NCBI GenBank assembly: GCA_022510625.1
Contig: JAFLTD010000022.1
Coordinates: 1-38,107 of the forward strand
From: Lachnospiraceae bacterium
GTDB taxonomy: Bacteria > Bacillota > Clostridia > Lachnospirales > Lachnospiraceae
DNA: 38,107 nucleotides
Direction of reading: 5' to 3'
In this document: positions 16,186 to 23,980 of the stretch, in pieces
How positions within the stretch are numbered: position 1 is the stretch's first letter
Layout: each line of letters begins with the position of its first letter
Translations under genes and position numbers: made by a program
The notes under the pieces: generated by a model
What the model saw: the letters and a program-made list of their open reading frames with translations, nothing else
Database searches by the model: none
Told to the model about the DNA's origin: nothing

Positions 16186-16241
16186 AGCACATTTCGGCTG
16201 ATTTATCATCACAATCATATGAGCCGGGATGTGCTTGTTTT
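16186..16241 (+). terminator. Terminator of the HD-GYP/SCP2 operon
   Basis: AGCACAT (16186-16192) pairs with ATGTGCT (16229-16235), with an inner CGGCT/AGCCG stem, followed by TGTTTTA. It marks the left limit of the native DNA; AT-rich island DNA begins just after it. The short gap to 16328 shows nothing else clear. Confidence 0.75.
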
Positions 16242-16328
16242 ATGACTTGTTTGGCTACTGTGGATTTGACTTACCCATCGAACTTGGTGGGAAAGCAACT
16301 ACATTACCGTATTTATGCTTGTATTGTT

Positions 16329-17540
16329 TTAATTTCTGGCAAAATTTAAATATTCAAGACAAATAGCGTAGCATTCTTTTATTGACTTAAAAAAGGTATT
16401 GGAAGTTGATTTTGCAGATAAAAAGTCATAGTCTAGATTTAATCTATTACTAATTAATCGCGTTCGGAATATATGGTAGTCACTTGTTACAATTAAGACA
16501 TTTCCGGAAACTAACTCTTTAGTATTCCTGAGGTTCTGGTAAGTGCTTTGGGATGCTTCTTCCAAAATTGAATTGTTTATTATATTATTCTCTTCTAAAT
16601 AGTTACTCATAAGGGCGGCTTCGCCGTTTCCGCCAGAAAGAACAATGGTGCAGTGTTCATTGTCAACAATATAGTTGATCAGACATTGCATTCGTGCGTT
16701 CATATCCTCTGATGGTTCATTATCAACAGATTTGTTGCCAAGAACAATAATATAATTGTAATTTTTAGTAACATCAATATTTTGAGGACTAAAATATATT
16801 AACGGAAGAAATGCAATAGGAGTCAAAAGAAATAATAATATTATAATATACATTTTTATATTGAATATCTCCTTTAATTTAGCAAAGTTTCTACGCTTTA
16901 TATTAGTTGCAGATAATTGAAGGTTTTTCAAAAAAGTTTCTTTTTTGAAAGTATTTATGTTTCCTCCAATGGTAGATTTTATGAATGTACTATTATGTTC
17001 ATTTACGTAAGATATTAGAAAGAAAATAATGAAAACTAAAAAAAAGTAGTATATTATTGTAATAATTAAAGCTGTTCCATAAAAGTTTTGATTTTTAAAT
17101 ATAATATTTGACAAATTTATATAAGCATTATAATACATTAATATGAAAATGCATAGGTAAATGATTATTAGAAATATGCTTTCATAATAATTTTGGTTAT
17201 TGCTCCTTGCAATGCTATTTTCCCAGAGTAATACATTATCTTCAAGCAGTTCATTTATTTTTATTTCCAAATGTCTTGCATAGCCACTGAGCTTAAATTG
17301 TAAAAACATATATCGGATATGATTATATAAATAAAAAGATAGTATAATAGGTATGATGATAATAATAGCGCTTGTAAAATTAGAATTAGTATCCATGTAT
17401 AGTGATGAGATTCCAGCAAATAGTCCAATGGGAATAAAATAGCTACCACTGGCAAATTTCATACTTAATGATGTTATTTTATTAACAACAATGCTATACT
17501 CTTTTACATAGGTATCAATCTTTTGTGTAGTATGCTCCAT
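16329..17540 (-). CDS. Five-TM protein with C-terminal DUF218 (YdcF/SanA-like) domain
   Basis: A 403-residue protein, start ATG at 17540 with GGGAG upstream. Hydrophobic segments lie near residues 31-50, 57-75, 120-142, 155-178 and 230-250. Residues 262-395 carry the DUF218 motifs: YIIVLGN (263-269), LSGGNGEA (301-308), SQSTYQNLRNT and VTSDYH (351-356). DUF218 proteins are linked to envelope assembly, but the biochemical activity is unclear. The long multi-TM N-terminus is unlike the usual short anchor. It is AT-rich and at the edge of the island, so an accessory membrane role in defense is possible but unproven. Confidence 0.75.
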   Translation of the reverse strand: MEHTTQKIDTYVKEYSIVVNKITSLSMKFASGSYFIPIGLFAGISSLYMDTNSNFTSAIIIIIPIILSFYLYNHIRYMFLQFKLSGYARHLEIKINELLEDNVLLWENSIARSNNQNYYESIFLIIIYLCIFILMYYNAYINLSNIIFKNQNFYGTALIITIIYYFFLVFIIFFLISYVNEHNSTFIKSTIGGNINTFKKETFLKNLQLSATNIKRRNFAKLKEIFNIKMYIIILLFLLTPIAFLPLIYFSPQNIDVTKNYNYIIVLGNKSVDNEPSEDMNARMQCLINYIVDNEHCTIVLSGGNGEAALMSNYLEENNIINNSILEEASQSTYQNLRNTKELVSGNVLIVTSDYHIFRTRLISNRLNLDYDFLSAKSTSNTFFKSIKECYAICLEYLNFARN

Positions 17541-18090
17541 GAATTATCTCCCAATTGTGTAATTAAAAAAGGGTCGTAACATAATCAATGCAATTAAAAT
17601 TATAGTATATTTTTGCACATTATATTTTACTAATGTAATTAGAATATCTATATATCTATAAGTATATCTATAATTGATCACAAAATTAGAATGAATATGA
17701 GTAATATAATCTATTATAAATCCCAGTGTTCCATGTAGCAAGTGCAATGTACTAATATTATAGTAAATTATGATTATGTTATATATTAACATATACAGAT
17801 GTTAGCGGGAGGGGCGATGAAAAACAAAACTTAACTTAATTTTAACAAAATGTTCAATATGTATATTACGATAAAATACAAAAGGACTTTACGACATAGG
17901 TGAATTAGTTATCGTTTTAGGAGATTTTAACACAAGCAAATACTGAATATATGGCAGAATGTGTTATTTACACAAAACGACAAATTCATTTTTTAGGGAT
18001 TAGAAAAGAATTATGTTAAAATCATTTGCTAGTGTTATTCATAACGAAGTGTTATACTGGCGCTAGAAAAATTTGGGAGGTTATTTTGCT
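17541..18090. other. AT-rich intergenic region between DUF218 and XRE genes
   Basis: About 550 bp without a convincing gene. It holds three close copies of ATATCTATA between 17644 and 17672. There is a mini-ORF MKNKT at 17817-17834 behind a strong GGGAGGGG, and two copies of AGTGTTAT near 18032 and 18050 before the XRE gene. The 82-codon minus-strand frame at 17544-17792 is low-complexity and not credible as a gene. The region must hold the divergent promoters. Confidence 0.4.
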
Positions 18091-18831
18091 ATGAATAGAA
18101 AAATGATTAGATTTGGAGAAAACATTAAAATTCTCAGAAACAAGAACGGATGGACACAGGAACAATTGGCAAATGAAATTTACGTAACAAGGCAAACTAT
18201 TTCTGCATGGGAAAATAGAGTAAGTTGTCCCGATATTAATGTTCTGGTAAAAATACATGAAGCATTTGATGTATCGACGGATGAGCTGATTTTTGGGAAA
18301 ATGCCAGATATAAATGAAAATGTAATTGGACAAGAGGAGTTTTATGAAGAAACGTTTATCAGATCCATTAAGAAAAAAGGATTTTATGAAATTATGGATG
18401 AAGATATACAGGCATTCGTTCCGATTATTGATATTAATTTTGCAAAAATTATTGGAATTGTAATGGAGTTAAAAGAAAGACACTATCAAATCGTTTCTGT
18501 GCATTCCCTCGGTTTCAGTATTTATTTGTCGACAGATGAAGAAGCAGAGAAGTTTCCTAGTGTACTATATAATATAATGGATGAAATTATTCATTTTGAA
18601 ACAGAAAAAACCGTAGTGGCATACTCAGAGAAGGTACAAGAAAAAATAGACAAGATAGAAATTGAGGTGTTACGAGAAACACACATAGCATTATTTGGTG
18701 CTGAAATGGAGAATATGTTTTATTGGATTGATGAATTAGACCAAATAAGAGGTTATGGAAACAGTGAAGAGGAATGTAGGGAGCAAGCAAAGCAGCAAGA
18801 ATGTACAGAATATACAATTTTACACGAATGA
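18091..18831 (+). CDS. XRE-family transcriptional regulator with unknown C-terminal domain
   Basis: A 246-residue protein. ATG 18091 is chosen because GGGAGG lies 10 nt upstream. Residues 11-66 are a classic Cro/CI helix-turn-helix (IKILRNKNGWTQEQLANEIY, then TRQTISAWENRVSCPDI). The remaining 175 residues are acidic with mixed helix and strand character and match no domain that I recognise; it is not a LexA-like peptidase (no Ser-Lys pair or Ala-Gly cleavage site). It lies directly upstream of the helicase operon on the same strand, 271 nt away, and is the obvious candidate regulator of the defense genes. Confidence 0.8.
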   Translation: MNRKMIRFGENIKILRNKNGWTQEQLANEIYVTRQTISAWENRVSCPDINVLVKIHEAFDVSTDELIFGKMPDINENVIGQEEFYEETFIRSIKKKGFYEIMDEDIQAFVPIIDINFAKIIGIVMELKERHYQIVSVHSLGFSIYLSTDEEAEKFPSVLYNIMDEIIHFETEKTVVAYSEKVQEKIDKIEIEVLRETHIALFGAEMENMFYWIDELDQIRGYGNSEEECREQAKQQECTEYTILHE

Positions 18832-18969
18832 AAATCCTTATAGGAGATTTGTTAAGTTATTCCACGACTTATGTGGCATCGTTGCTAACCAAAATATAAT
18901 GATATAGGTCAGTAATAAGCGAAACTTCTAATTGCCCCCTTTTTGTGCATGCTGTAAAATGTTCTTCTA

Positions 18970-18998
18970 TTGAGATGATAGCGGGTTTATGATATACT
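18970..18998 (+). promoter_or_regulatory. Promoter of the helicase/ATPase operon
   Basis: TTGAGA at 18970-18975, a 17-nt spacer and TATACT at 18993-18998. The predicted 5' UTR is about 100 nt. It contains a hairpin at 19051-19085, with ATGCAC-A-TTAC pairing to GTAA-G-GTGCAT around one A:G mismatch, ending 17 nt before the start codon and just ahead of the ribosome binding site. Confidence 0.7.
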
Positions 18999-19102
18999 AT
19001 TTTTGACAAATTTTCCCATGTAAACACAAGTAAGCTTAAATAATAGAAGTATGCACATTACTGTATATAGTTTGGTAAGGTGCATTTTGAAAGGTTATTA
19101 CA

Positions 19103-21166
19103 ATGTCATTAAAGGATATTCCCATTTCTTTAAGTTACAAAAGTAAAGGAAAAGATAATATTCTGGATGTTTTCTTGATTCCGGCTTTGAAACAATCAAT
19201 AATATATAAACGGAGTGTTGGGTTCTTCTCATCAAGTGTATTTGAGGTGCTTGATTCAGGAATGAAAACACTTATTGATAATGGAGGTGAAATTCGAATT
19301 ATATGTAGTCCTGAATTAAGCGAGCAGGATTTGGAAGCCATTAAATTAGGCTACGAGATAAAAGAAGCTGTGTCACAACGGTTGATTCTTGAAGATTTAG
19401 AGCGATGTGTTAATGAGATCAGTGATGAGAACTTACTTTTATTAATCAGACTTATTCAGCAAAACAAGTTAAATGTTATGGTTGTAGACTTGGATGATAG
19501 GTTAGGAATATATCACGATAAAATTGGTCTATTGGAAGATAAAGAAGGTAATAAAGTTTTATTTGTTGGTTCAGCTAATGAGTCTAAAAATGCTTATTGT
19601 GGAAACTATGAGAAGATTAGAGTATCTGTTAGTTGGATAGATGGGGATGCATTAAGGATTCAAGACGACGAGGAAGAATTTGATTCTATTTGGAATGGTA
19701 CACATGAAGATATAAGGCGGACAGATTATACTGATATTATAGGTCGACACTTGGAAAAAAGTTATAAAAAAAGAACTGGTGATGAAGAAGTCGGTTCAGG
19801 AAAAGGAGTGGTTCTACGTCCATATCAAAATGAAGCTATTGAAGCTTGGTTGAATAATGGAAAAAAAGGATTTTTTGTAATGGCTACCGGTACAGGAAAG
19901 ACTTGGACTGCTATATATACAGCATTAGAGATTATCAAAGAGGAAGACATTTTTTTAGTTATATGTGCGCCATATAAACATCTTGTACGACAGTGGTATG
20001 AAGATATTCATCAAGTATTGCCTGATAGTCGGACAATCCTAGTTTCAAGTGAGAATAATAATTGGGAAAATGAACTTATGGATGCGGTTCTCAATTCTAA
20101 CTATAATGGTGGTACGGTAATTGCAATATCAACAATAGTTTCATTTAATCTGGAGAGATTCGATCGAGTCTCTAAAAAAGCTAACAAAAAAAGACTGTTA
20201 ATTGTTGATGAGGCCCATAGATTTAAGAACTTAAATGAACAGTACCAACAATTATATCCATATATGTTGGGGTTGAGCGCTACACCTTCAAATAGGAAAA
20301 ATGATGAATCTGGAAATGAGTTGATGGATTATTTTGGTGGAAGGGTATATAATCTGCCGATCGAGTTTGCAATAGAACATGGTTACTTAGTGCATTATAA
20401 TTATTATCCAATATATGTATATGCAACACAAAATGAAGAGAGAGATTTTGAAAGATATACCATTCTTATGGCTGCATGTTTTAGAAGTGGAGTTTGTATA
20501 GATATTGAAGGACTTGCCAGATACAAACGAAGTAGATTAAGAGTTATTTCCATGGCGCAAGAGAAAATAGATCGGATTGAATGGATTCTTAGACAAATAA
20601 AAGAAAAGGATCATTTTATTGTATATTGCGGAGATGGCAGACTATTTGAAAACAATCAGCTAGAAGGCGTTCGACATATACAATATGTAAAAGAAGTGCT
20701 TAATGATATGGGATATAAAGTGAATCAATTTACAGCCAATGAAAATATGAAAGAAAGAATGCAGATGGTAAACGCTTTTAATAGAGGTATGATTGATTCA
20801 TTGGTCGCCATTCGATGTCTTGATGAAGGAATTAACATACCCTCCATTGAAGGCGCATTACTTCTTTCTAGTAATGATGATTATCGAGAGTTTGTTCAAA
20901 GAAGAGGACGAATATTAAGGACTCACACAAATGAGTATACTGGCAAAGAAAAAACAGTAGCTAACATATATGATGTTGTCGTATTGCCAAGTGAAAACAT
21001 GTCTAACTTTGCTCTGATTGAGCTAAGAAGATTTTATGAGTATTCCCGTCTTGCTAATAATAAAGAGGATTGCATGCGGGAACTAGATGATTTAATTATA
21101 CAATATGGATTAAATTGGGAAGATGTAATGCAAACAGAAGATAATGAGGGTGAATTGGATGATTAG
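19103..21166 (+). CDS. PLD-nuclease/SF2 helicase, putative phosphorothioation-linked restriction enzyme
   Basis: A 687-residue protein with GAAAGG before its ATG. Residues 1-200 form a phospholipase-D-like nuclease domain with one HxK motif (H138, K140) and GSANES (156-161). Residues 235-610 are a superfamily 2 helicase: ATGTGKT (261-267), DEAH (369-372), LSATPS (391-396) and QRRGRILR (599-606). This combination fits the family named DNA phosphorothioation system restriction enzyme (TIGR04095), which occurs next to dnd genes. A single HxK implies a dimer for catalysis. It heads a four-gene overlapping operon upstream of dndBCDE. It most likely cuts or unwinds DNA lacking the sulfur mark; this is inference from context. 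Confidence 0.82.
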   Translation: MSLKDIPISLSYKSKGKDNILDVFLIPALKQSIIYKRSVGFFSSSVFEVLDSGMKTLIDNGGEIRIICSPELSEQDLEAIKLGYEIKEAVSQRLILEDLERCVNEISDENLLLLIRLIQQNKLNVMVVDLDDRLGIYHDKIGLLEDKEGNKVLFVGSANESKNAYCGNYEKIRVSVSWIDGDALRIQDDEEEFDSIWNGTHEDIRRTDYTDIIGRHLEKSYKKRTGDEEVGSGKGVVLRPYQNEAIEAWLNNGKKGFFVMATGTGKTWTAIYTALEIIKEEDIFLVICAPYKHLVRQWYEDIHQVLPDSRTILVSSENNNWENELMDAVLNSNYNGGTVIAISTIVSFNLERFDRVSKKANKKRLLIVDEAHRFKNLNEQYQQLYPYMLGLSATPSNRKNDESGNELMDYFGGRVYNLPIEFAIEHGYLVHYNYYPIYVYATQNEERDFERYTILMAACFRSGVCIDIEGLARYKRSRLRVISMAQEKIDRIEWILRQIKEKDHFIVYCGDGRLFENNQLEGVRHIQYVKEVLNDMGYKVNQFTANENMKERMQMVNAFNRGMIDSLVAIRCLDEGINIPSIEGALLLSSNDDYREFVQRRGRILRTHTNEYTGKEKTVANIYDVVVLPSENMSNFALIELRRFYEYSRLANNKEDCMRELDDLIIQYGLNWEDVMQTEDNEGELDD

Positions 21167-21359
21167 TAAAGAACAAATTGATGAAATTGTTTCTCAGATT
21201 ATTGAAATTGAGAAACATGCTTTGAAGGGGAAATTTGATGCTGCTAATGGCAATGACGAAAGATTTTCAGTGACAAAAGCGGATACTGAAGTGGTTAATA
21301 ATATTCTTTCTTTAATTGATTGTGGAAAGGATGAGGAAAATGAAAATAAAAAGTCTTAA
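21159..21359 (+). CDS. Small protein of unknown function (66 residues)
   Basis: ATG 21159 overlaps the helicase stop by 8 nt, with GAGGG at 21146-21150 as ribosome binding site. The product is helical and charged (MISKEQIDEIVSQIIEIEKH at the start) and ends in an acidic-basic tail. Its last 20 nt overlap the next gene. I do not recognise it. Its placement between a helicase and an SMC-like ATPase suggests an adaptor or small subunit of a complex, comparable in position to DndE beside DndD, but no similarity to DndE is visible. Confidence 0.7.
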   Translation: MISKEQIDEIVSQIIEIEKHALKGKFDAANGNDERFSVTKADTEVVNNILSLIDCGKDEENENKKS

Positions 21360-23331
21360 ATATGGTAATTTTAGAAACTTTGAAAAAAATGGTGAGATTA
21401 CTTTTGCTACAGATGGCAAAATAACAATTATATATGGAACAAATGGTGATGGAAAAACAACATTACACCAACTGTTTCAGTGGATTTTATATGGGCAAGT
21501 TAATTTTAATAAAACGACTTCTGCGGATAAATTATATAATTTAGCAAGGGGGCAAAAACTAAGTATTGAGTCCTCAATGCCAGTATGGGGACAAATTGAG
21601 TTTGAACATAATTCGGACAACTATATTGTACGAAGAGAGTGGGAGTATTATAAACAGCGAAATGGCGAAATTTATCATAAATCATCAAGAGATGAATTTT
21701 TTGTACAAAAGCAAATGGGTCAAAGGGATTGGAAAGAATTGGAGCGCCCTAATGCTATAATAGATGAAGTCTTACCTTATGGATTGGCACCATATTTCTT
21801 TTTTGATGGGGAAACAATGATAGCAGATTTGAAAATTAGAGGTACTGATTCTGCTAAAACGCTAAAAAAAGCATTGCATTCTATATTTGAATTAGAAGTT
21901 TATGAAAAAGCTTTGTTAGATTTGGGAAACAAAAATAAGACACAATCTGTAATCGGACAATTAGAAATAAAGCGTAAAGATGCTCAAACAAAGGCTACTA
22001 CAGTAGAGAGTGAGAAGCAGTATATAACAGAGATTAATATTTTAACTAAAAGGCTTGAAGAAATTGATGATGAAAATGATAAATATCAAAGAGAGAAAAA
22101 AGAGCATGAGGATCGGATTAAGGAGATATCTGAACAGATAGGTACAAATAAATCAAAAAAGCAGTTAGAAGAAAGTAGATCATATATGCAAGATAGTATC
22201 GTCCAATATGGTGAGGATATTAAAAGGGAGATGTTGGATTTTGGGAATGAAGTATCAAATAATTATGCATATCTTTTAATTGCGGAAGTAGTTCAAGATG
22301 CAAGGGAAAGACTATATATGCAAGTTCAAGATGAAGAAAAAAAGATAATCCCTGGTCTTTCCAAAGAACTTTTAATGAGCTTGCTGAAGAATCCAGAATA
22401 TACGTGCTGCATATGTGGTCATGAGATTGGACATTCAGAAATTAACTCTTTAGAAGAGTGGAAAAGTTATTTTCCACCTGCTTCATATAAATCTACATAT
22501 GATAAATTTAATAGACATGCAGGTAAGTTTTCGGGTTCATATGATGAAAATAGATTAATTTCATATTTTAGACAAATTTTAGAAAAAAAGGATAGAATAA
22601 CCAAAGCCGAAGAGCAGATTAAAAGTATTGATGAGCAGTTAAGCGGGGCTGATAATATAGACAAATTGATAGATGAGCGTAGAGATCTTGAAGAGCAGGT
22701 TAAAAGTTTGAGTGAAAAAATTTCTAAAAATGAAAATCAAAAAGGAGAATTTCTGCGCCAAAAGAATATTCGAGATAAAAGAGTTAAAAATATTGGGCAT
22801 GCCAATTCGGAAGTGCAGAAATATGATTCGAAAATTGAAATGATGGAAGCTGCATCGGAAGCAATCAACAATATGCTTCAATCAGAAACATGTGAATATA
22901 GTAAAATGTTACAGAGTGAAATTCAGAGTTTAATTAATAGTATGCTGACAAGTAAGCGCGAAGTGTCACTTAGTGATGATTTTCAACTTCAAGTGAAAGA
23001 TAGTTATGGTGATGAATCAAAATCGGAGGGGCAATTTGCTGTTATCAGTTTTGCATATATTGGCGGGATTTTAAAAGTTTTGAAAAGCTATGATAAATTA
23101 GCCGATAAAGAATATCCATTGATTTTAGATGGACCATTCTCAAAATTGGATGAAGAACAGAAAAGAAATGTGGTATCAATTATACCCCAATATGCCCCTC
23201 AAGTAATTATTTTTTCTAAAGATCCATTAAATGATTATGTTGAAAATACAGTGGTTGGTAAAGAGTGGACAATTGTAAGTAATGAAGAGAAGAACAATGC
23301 TGAAGTAAGAGAGGGACTTTTATGGAAATAA
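21340..23331 (+). CDS. DndD-like SMC/Rad50-type ATPase (second copy in locus)
   Basis: A 663-residue protein; ATG 21340 is preferred to an upstream TTG and ATG because MKIKSLKYGNFRNF is the expected start of this family and AAAGGA lies 8 nt before it. Walker A is GTNGDGKTT (33-41), followed by the FFFDGE motif that DndD proteins share. A long coiled coil follows, with a CCICGHEIG cysteine pair at its centre that resembles a zinc hook, and then Walker B LILDGPFSKLDEEQ. The canonical DndD at 26568 is a different protein, so the locus has two. The ATPase probably drives DNA loading in the restriction arm. It could also be annotated simply as an AAA ATPase. Confidence 0.82.
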   Translation: MKIKSLKYGNFRNFEKNGEITFATDGKITIIYGTNGDGKTTLHQLFQWILYGQVNFNKTTSADKLYNLARGQKLSIESSMPVWGQIEFEHNSDNYIVRREWEYYKQRNGEIYHKSSRDEFFVQKQMGQRDWKELERPNAIIDEVLPYGLAPYFFFDGETMIADLKIRGTDSAKTLKKALHSIFELEVYEKALLDLGNKNKTQSVIGQLEIKRKDAQTKATTVESEKQYITEINILTKRLEEIDDENDKYQREKKEHEDRIKEISEQIGTNKSKKQLEESRSYMQDSIVQYGEDIKREMLDFGNEVSNNYAYLLIAEVVQDARERLYMQVQDEEKKIIPGLSKELLMSLLKNPEYTCCICGHEIGHSEINSLEEWKSYFPPASYKSTYDKFNRHAGKFSGSYDENRLISYFRQILEKKDRITKAEEQIKSIDEQLSGADNIDKLIDERRDLEEQVKSLSEKISKNENQKGEFLRQKNIRDKRVKNIGHANSEVQKYDSKIEMMEAASEAINNMLQSETCEYSKMLQSEIQSLINSMLTSKREVSLSDDFQLQVKDSYGDESKSEGQFAVISFAYIGGILKVLKSYDKLADKEYPLILDGPFSKLDEEQKRNVVSIIPQYAPQVIIFSKDPLNDYVENTVVGKEWTIVSNEEKNNAEVREGLLWK

Positions 23332-23888
23332 AATCTGATTTGATTTTTAAAGGAGCAACTTGGAATAGTGTTGATCGTGGATATCGTCGAAGAATTTTTG
23401 AGACACAATGGGGTATTTTCAAAATATGTTTGTCTATTGGGATCTTATATGACACTCAAATAGAAGATGTAGAGGCAGAAGAAGATGAGGAAGGGTTAAA
23501 TATTCCAAGGACGATGTTTAACAGAAATGGTACAGAAATGCAATTTTTCTTTCAGGCAGCAATTCTTACTTCCAAATGTGTTAAGTTAAGTGAAAAGGAT
23601 CGGTTGTATTTAGCATTTTCTGAAGAAATTCCGGAGGAGGAACTTGAAGGTGAAGATGCTGAGTTATTGAAAAAAGGAGTCAGTGCTGAAGCATTGAATT
23701 TTAACAAGATAGAATTTTTAAGGAAATTTGCGAATTACGGTGCAACAAAATTAAATGAATGCTTATCAATAAATGATAGTGAGACTATGGAAGAATTGAT
23801 GAATTTCCTTAACGCGTCATATAAGGGAGAAACTGAGGAACTTCAAGCTATGAAAGAGGTAGAGTTATTAATTGATGACGAATTGTAA
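23322..23888 (+). CDS. Acidic protein of unknown function (188 residues)
   Basis: Its ATG overlaps the stop of the ATPase gene by 10 nt. The N-terminal 45 residues are basic and aromatic (FKGATWNSVDRGYRRRIFE). The middle is strongly acidic (EDVEAEEDEEG), and the C-terminus is helical and acidic. I recognise no domain. It is the last gene of the helicase operon and is separated from dndB by a promoter with a palindromic operator. An acidic protein in a restriction operon could be a DNA mimic or an inhibitor/chaperone of the nuclease, but this is speculation. Confidence 0.75.
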   Translation: MEIKSDLIFKGATWNSVDRGYRRRIFETQWGIFKICLSIGILYDTQIEDVEAEEDEEGLNIPRTMFNRNGTEMQFFFQAAILTSKCVKLSEKDRLYLAFSEEIPEEELEGEDAELLKKGVSAEALNFNKIEFLRKFANYGATKLNECLSINDSETMEELMNFLNASYKGETEELQAMKEVELLIDDEL

Positions 23889-23907
23889 TATATTCATAAA
23901 CTTTGGA

Positions 23908-23936
23908 TTGACAAAACGCACCTACTTAAGTATACT
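23908..23936 (+). promoter_or_regulatory. Consensus promoter of dndBCDE-dndA
   Basis: TTGACA at 23908-23913, exactly 17 nt and TATACT at 23931-23936. The -35 matches the sigma-A consensus at all six positions and the -10 at five. Transcription should start near 23943, about 38 nt before the dndB ATG. Confidence 0.88.
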
Positions 23937-23950
23937 ACTTAAGTAGGTGC
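23918..23950. promoter_or_regulatory. 33-bp palindromic operator at the dndB promoter
   Basis: The arms GCACCTACTTAAGTA (23918-23932) and TACTTAAGTAGGTGC (23936-23950) are perfect inverted repeats around a 3-nt centre. Within each arm TACTTAAGTA is itself a palindrome, so the element can also be read as two adjacent operator sites. The -10 box covers the centre, and any protein bound here would block RNA polymerase. DndB is a known repressor of dnd operons in other bacteria; the XRE protein is the other candidate. Confidence 0.8.
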
Positions 23951-23980
23951 CGCTTTTGCGTTGTATCTTATGGAGGAATA

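Noticed and set aside
17640-17680. A CRISPR array or replication iterons from the ATATCTATA copies
   Set aside because: There are only three very short, AT-only copies without spacers of constant length and no cas or rep gene nearby.
17544-17792. An 82-codon minus-strand frame in the AT-rich gap
   Set aside because: It is made of Ile, Tyr and Asn codons from AT-rich repeats, with no convincing ribosome binding site.
19103-23888. Assignment of the four genes to DptF, DptG and DptH
   Set aside because: The sizes, the PLD nuclease domain and the SMC-type ATPase do not fit what I know of DptFGH.
23918-23950. The dndB palindrome as a Rho-independent terminator
   Set aside because: It is followed by CCGCTTTTGCG and not a proper T-run, and a consensus promoter runs through it, so an operator is a better reading.
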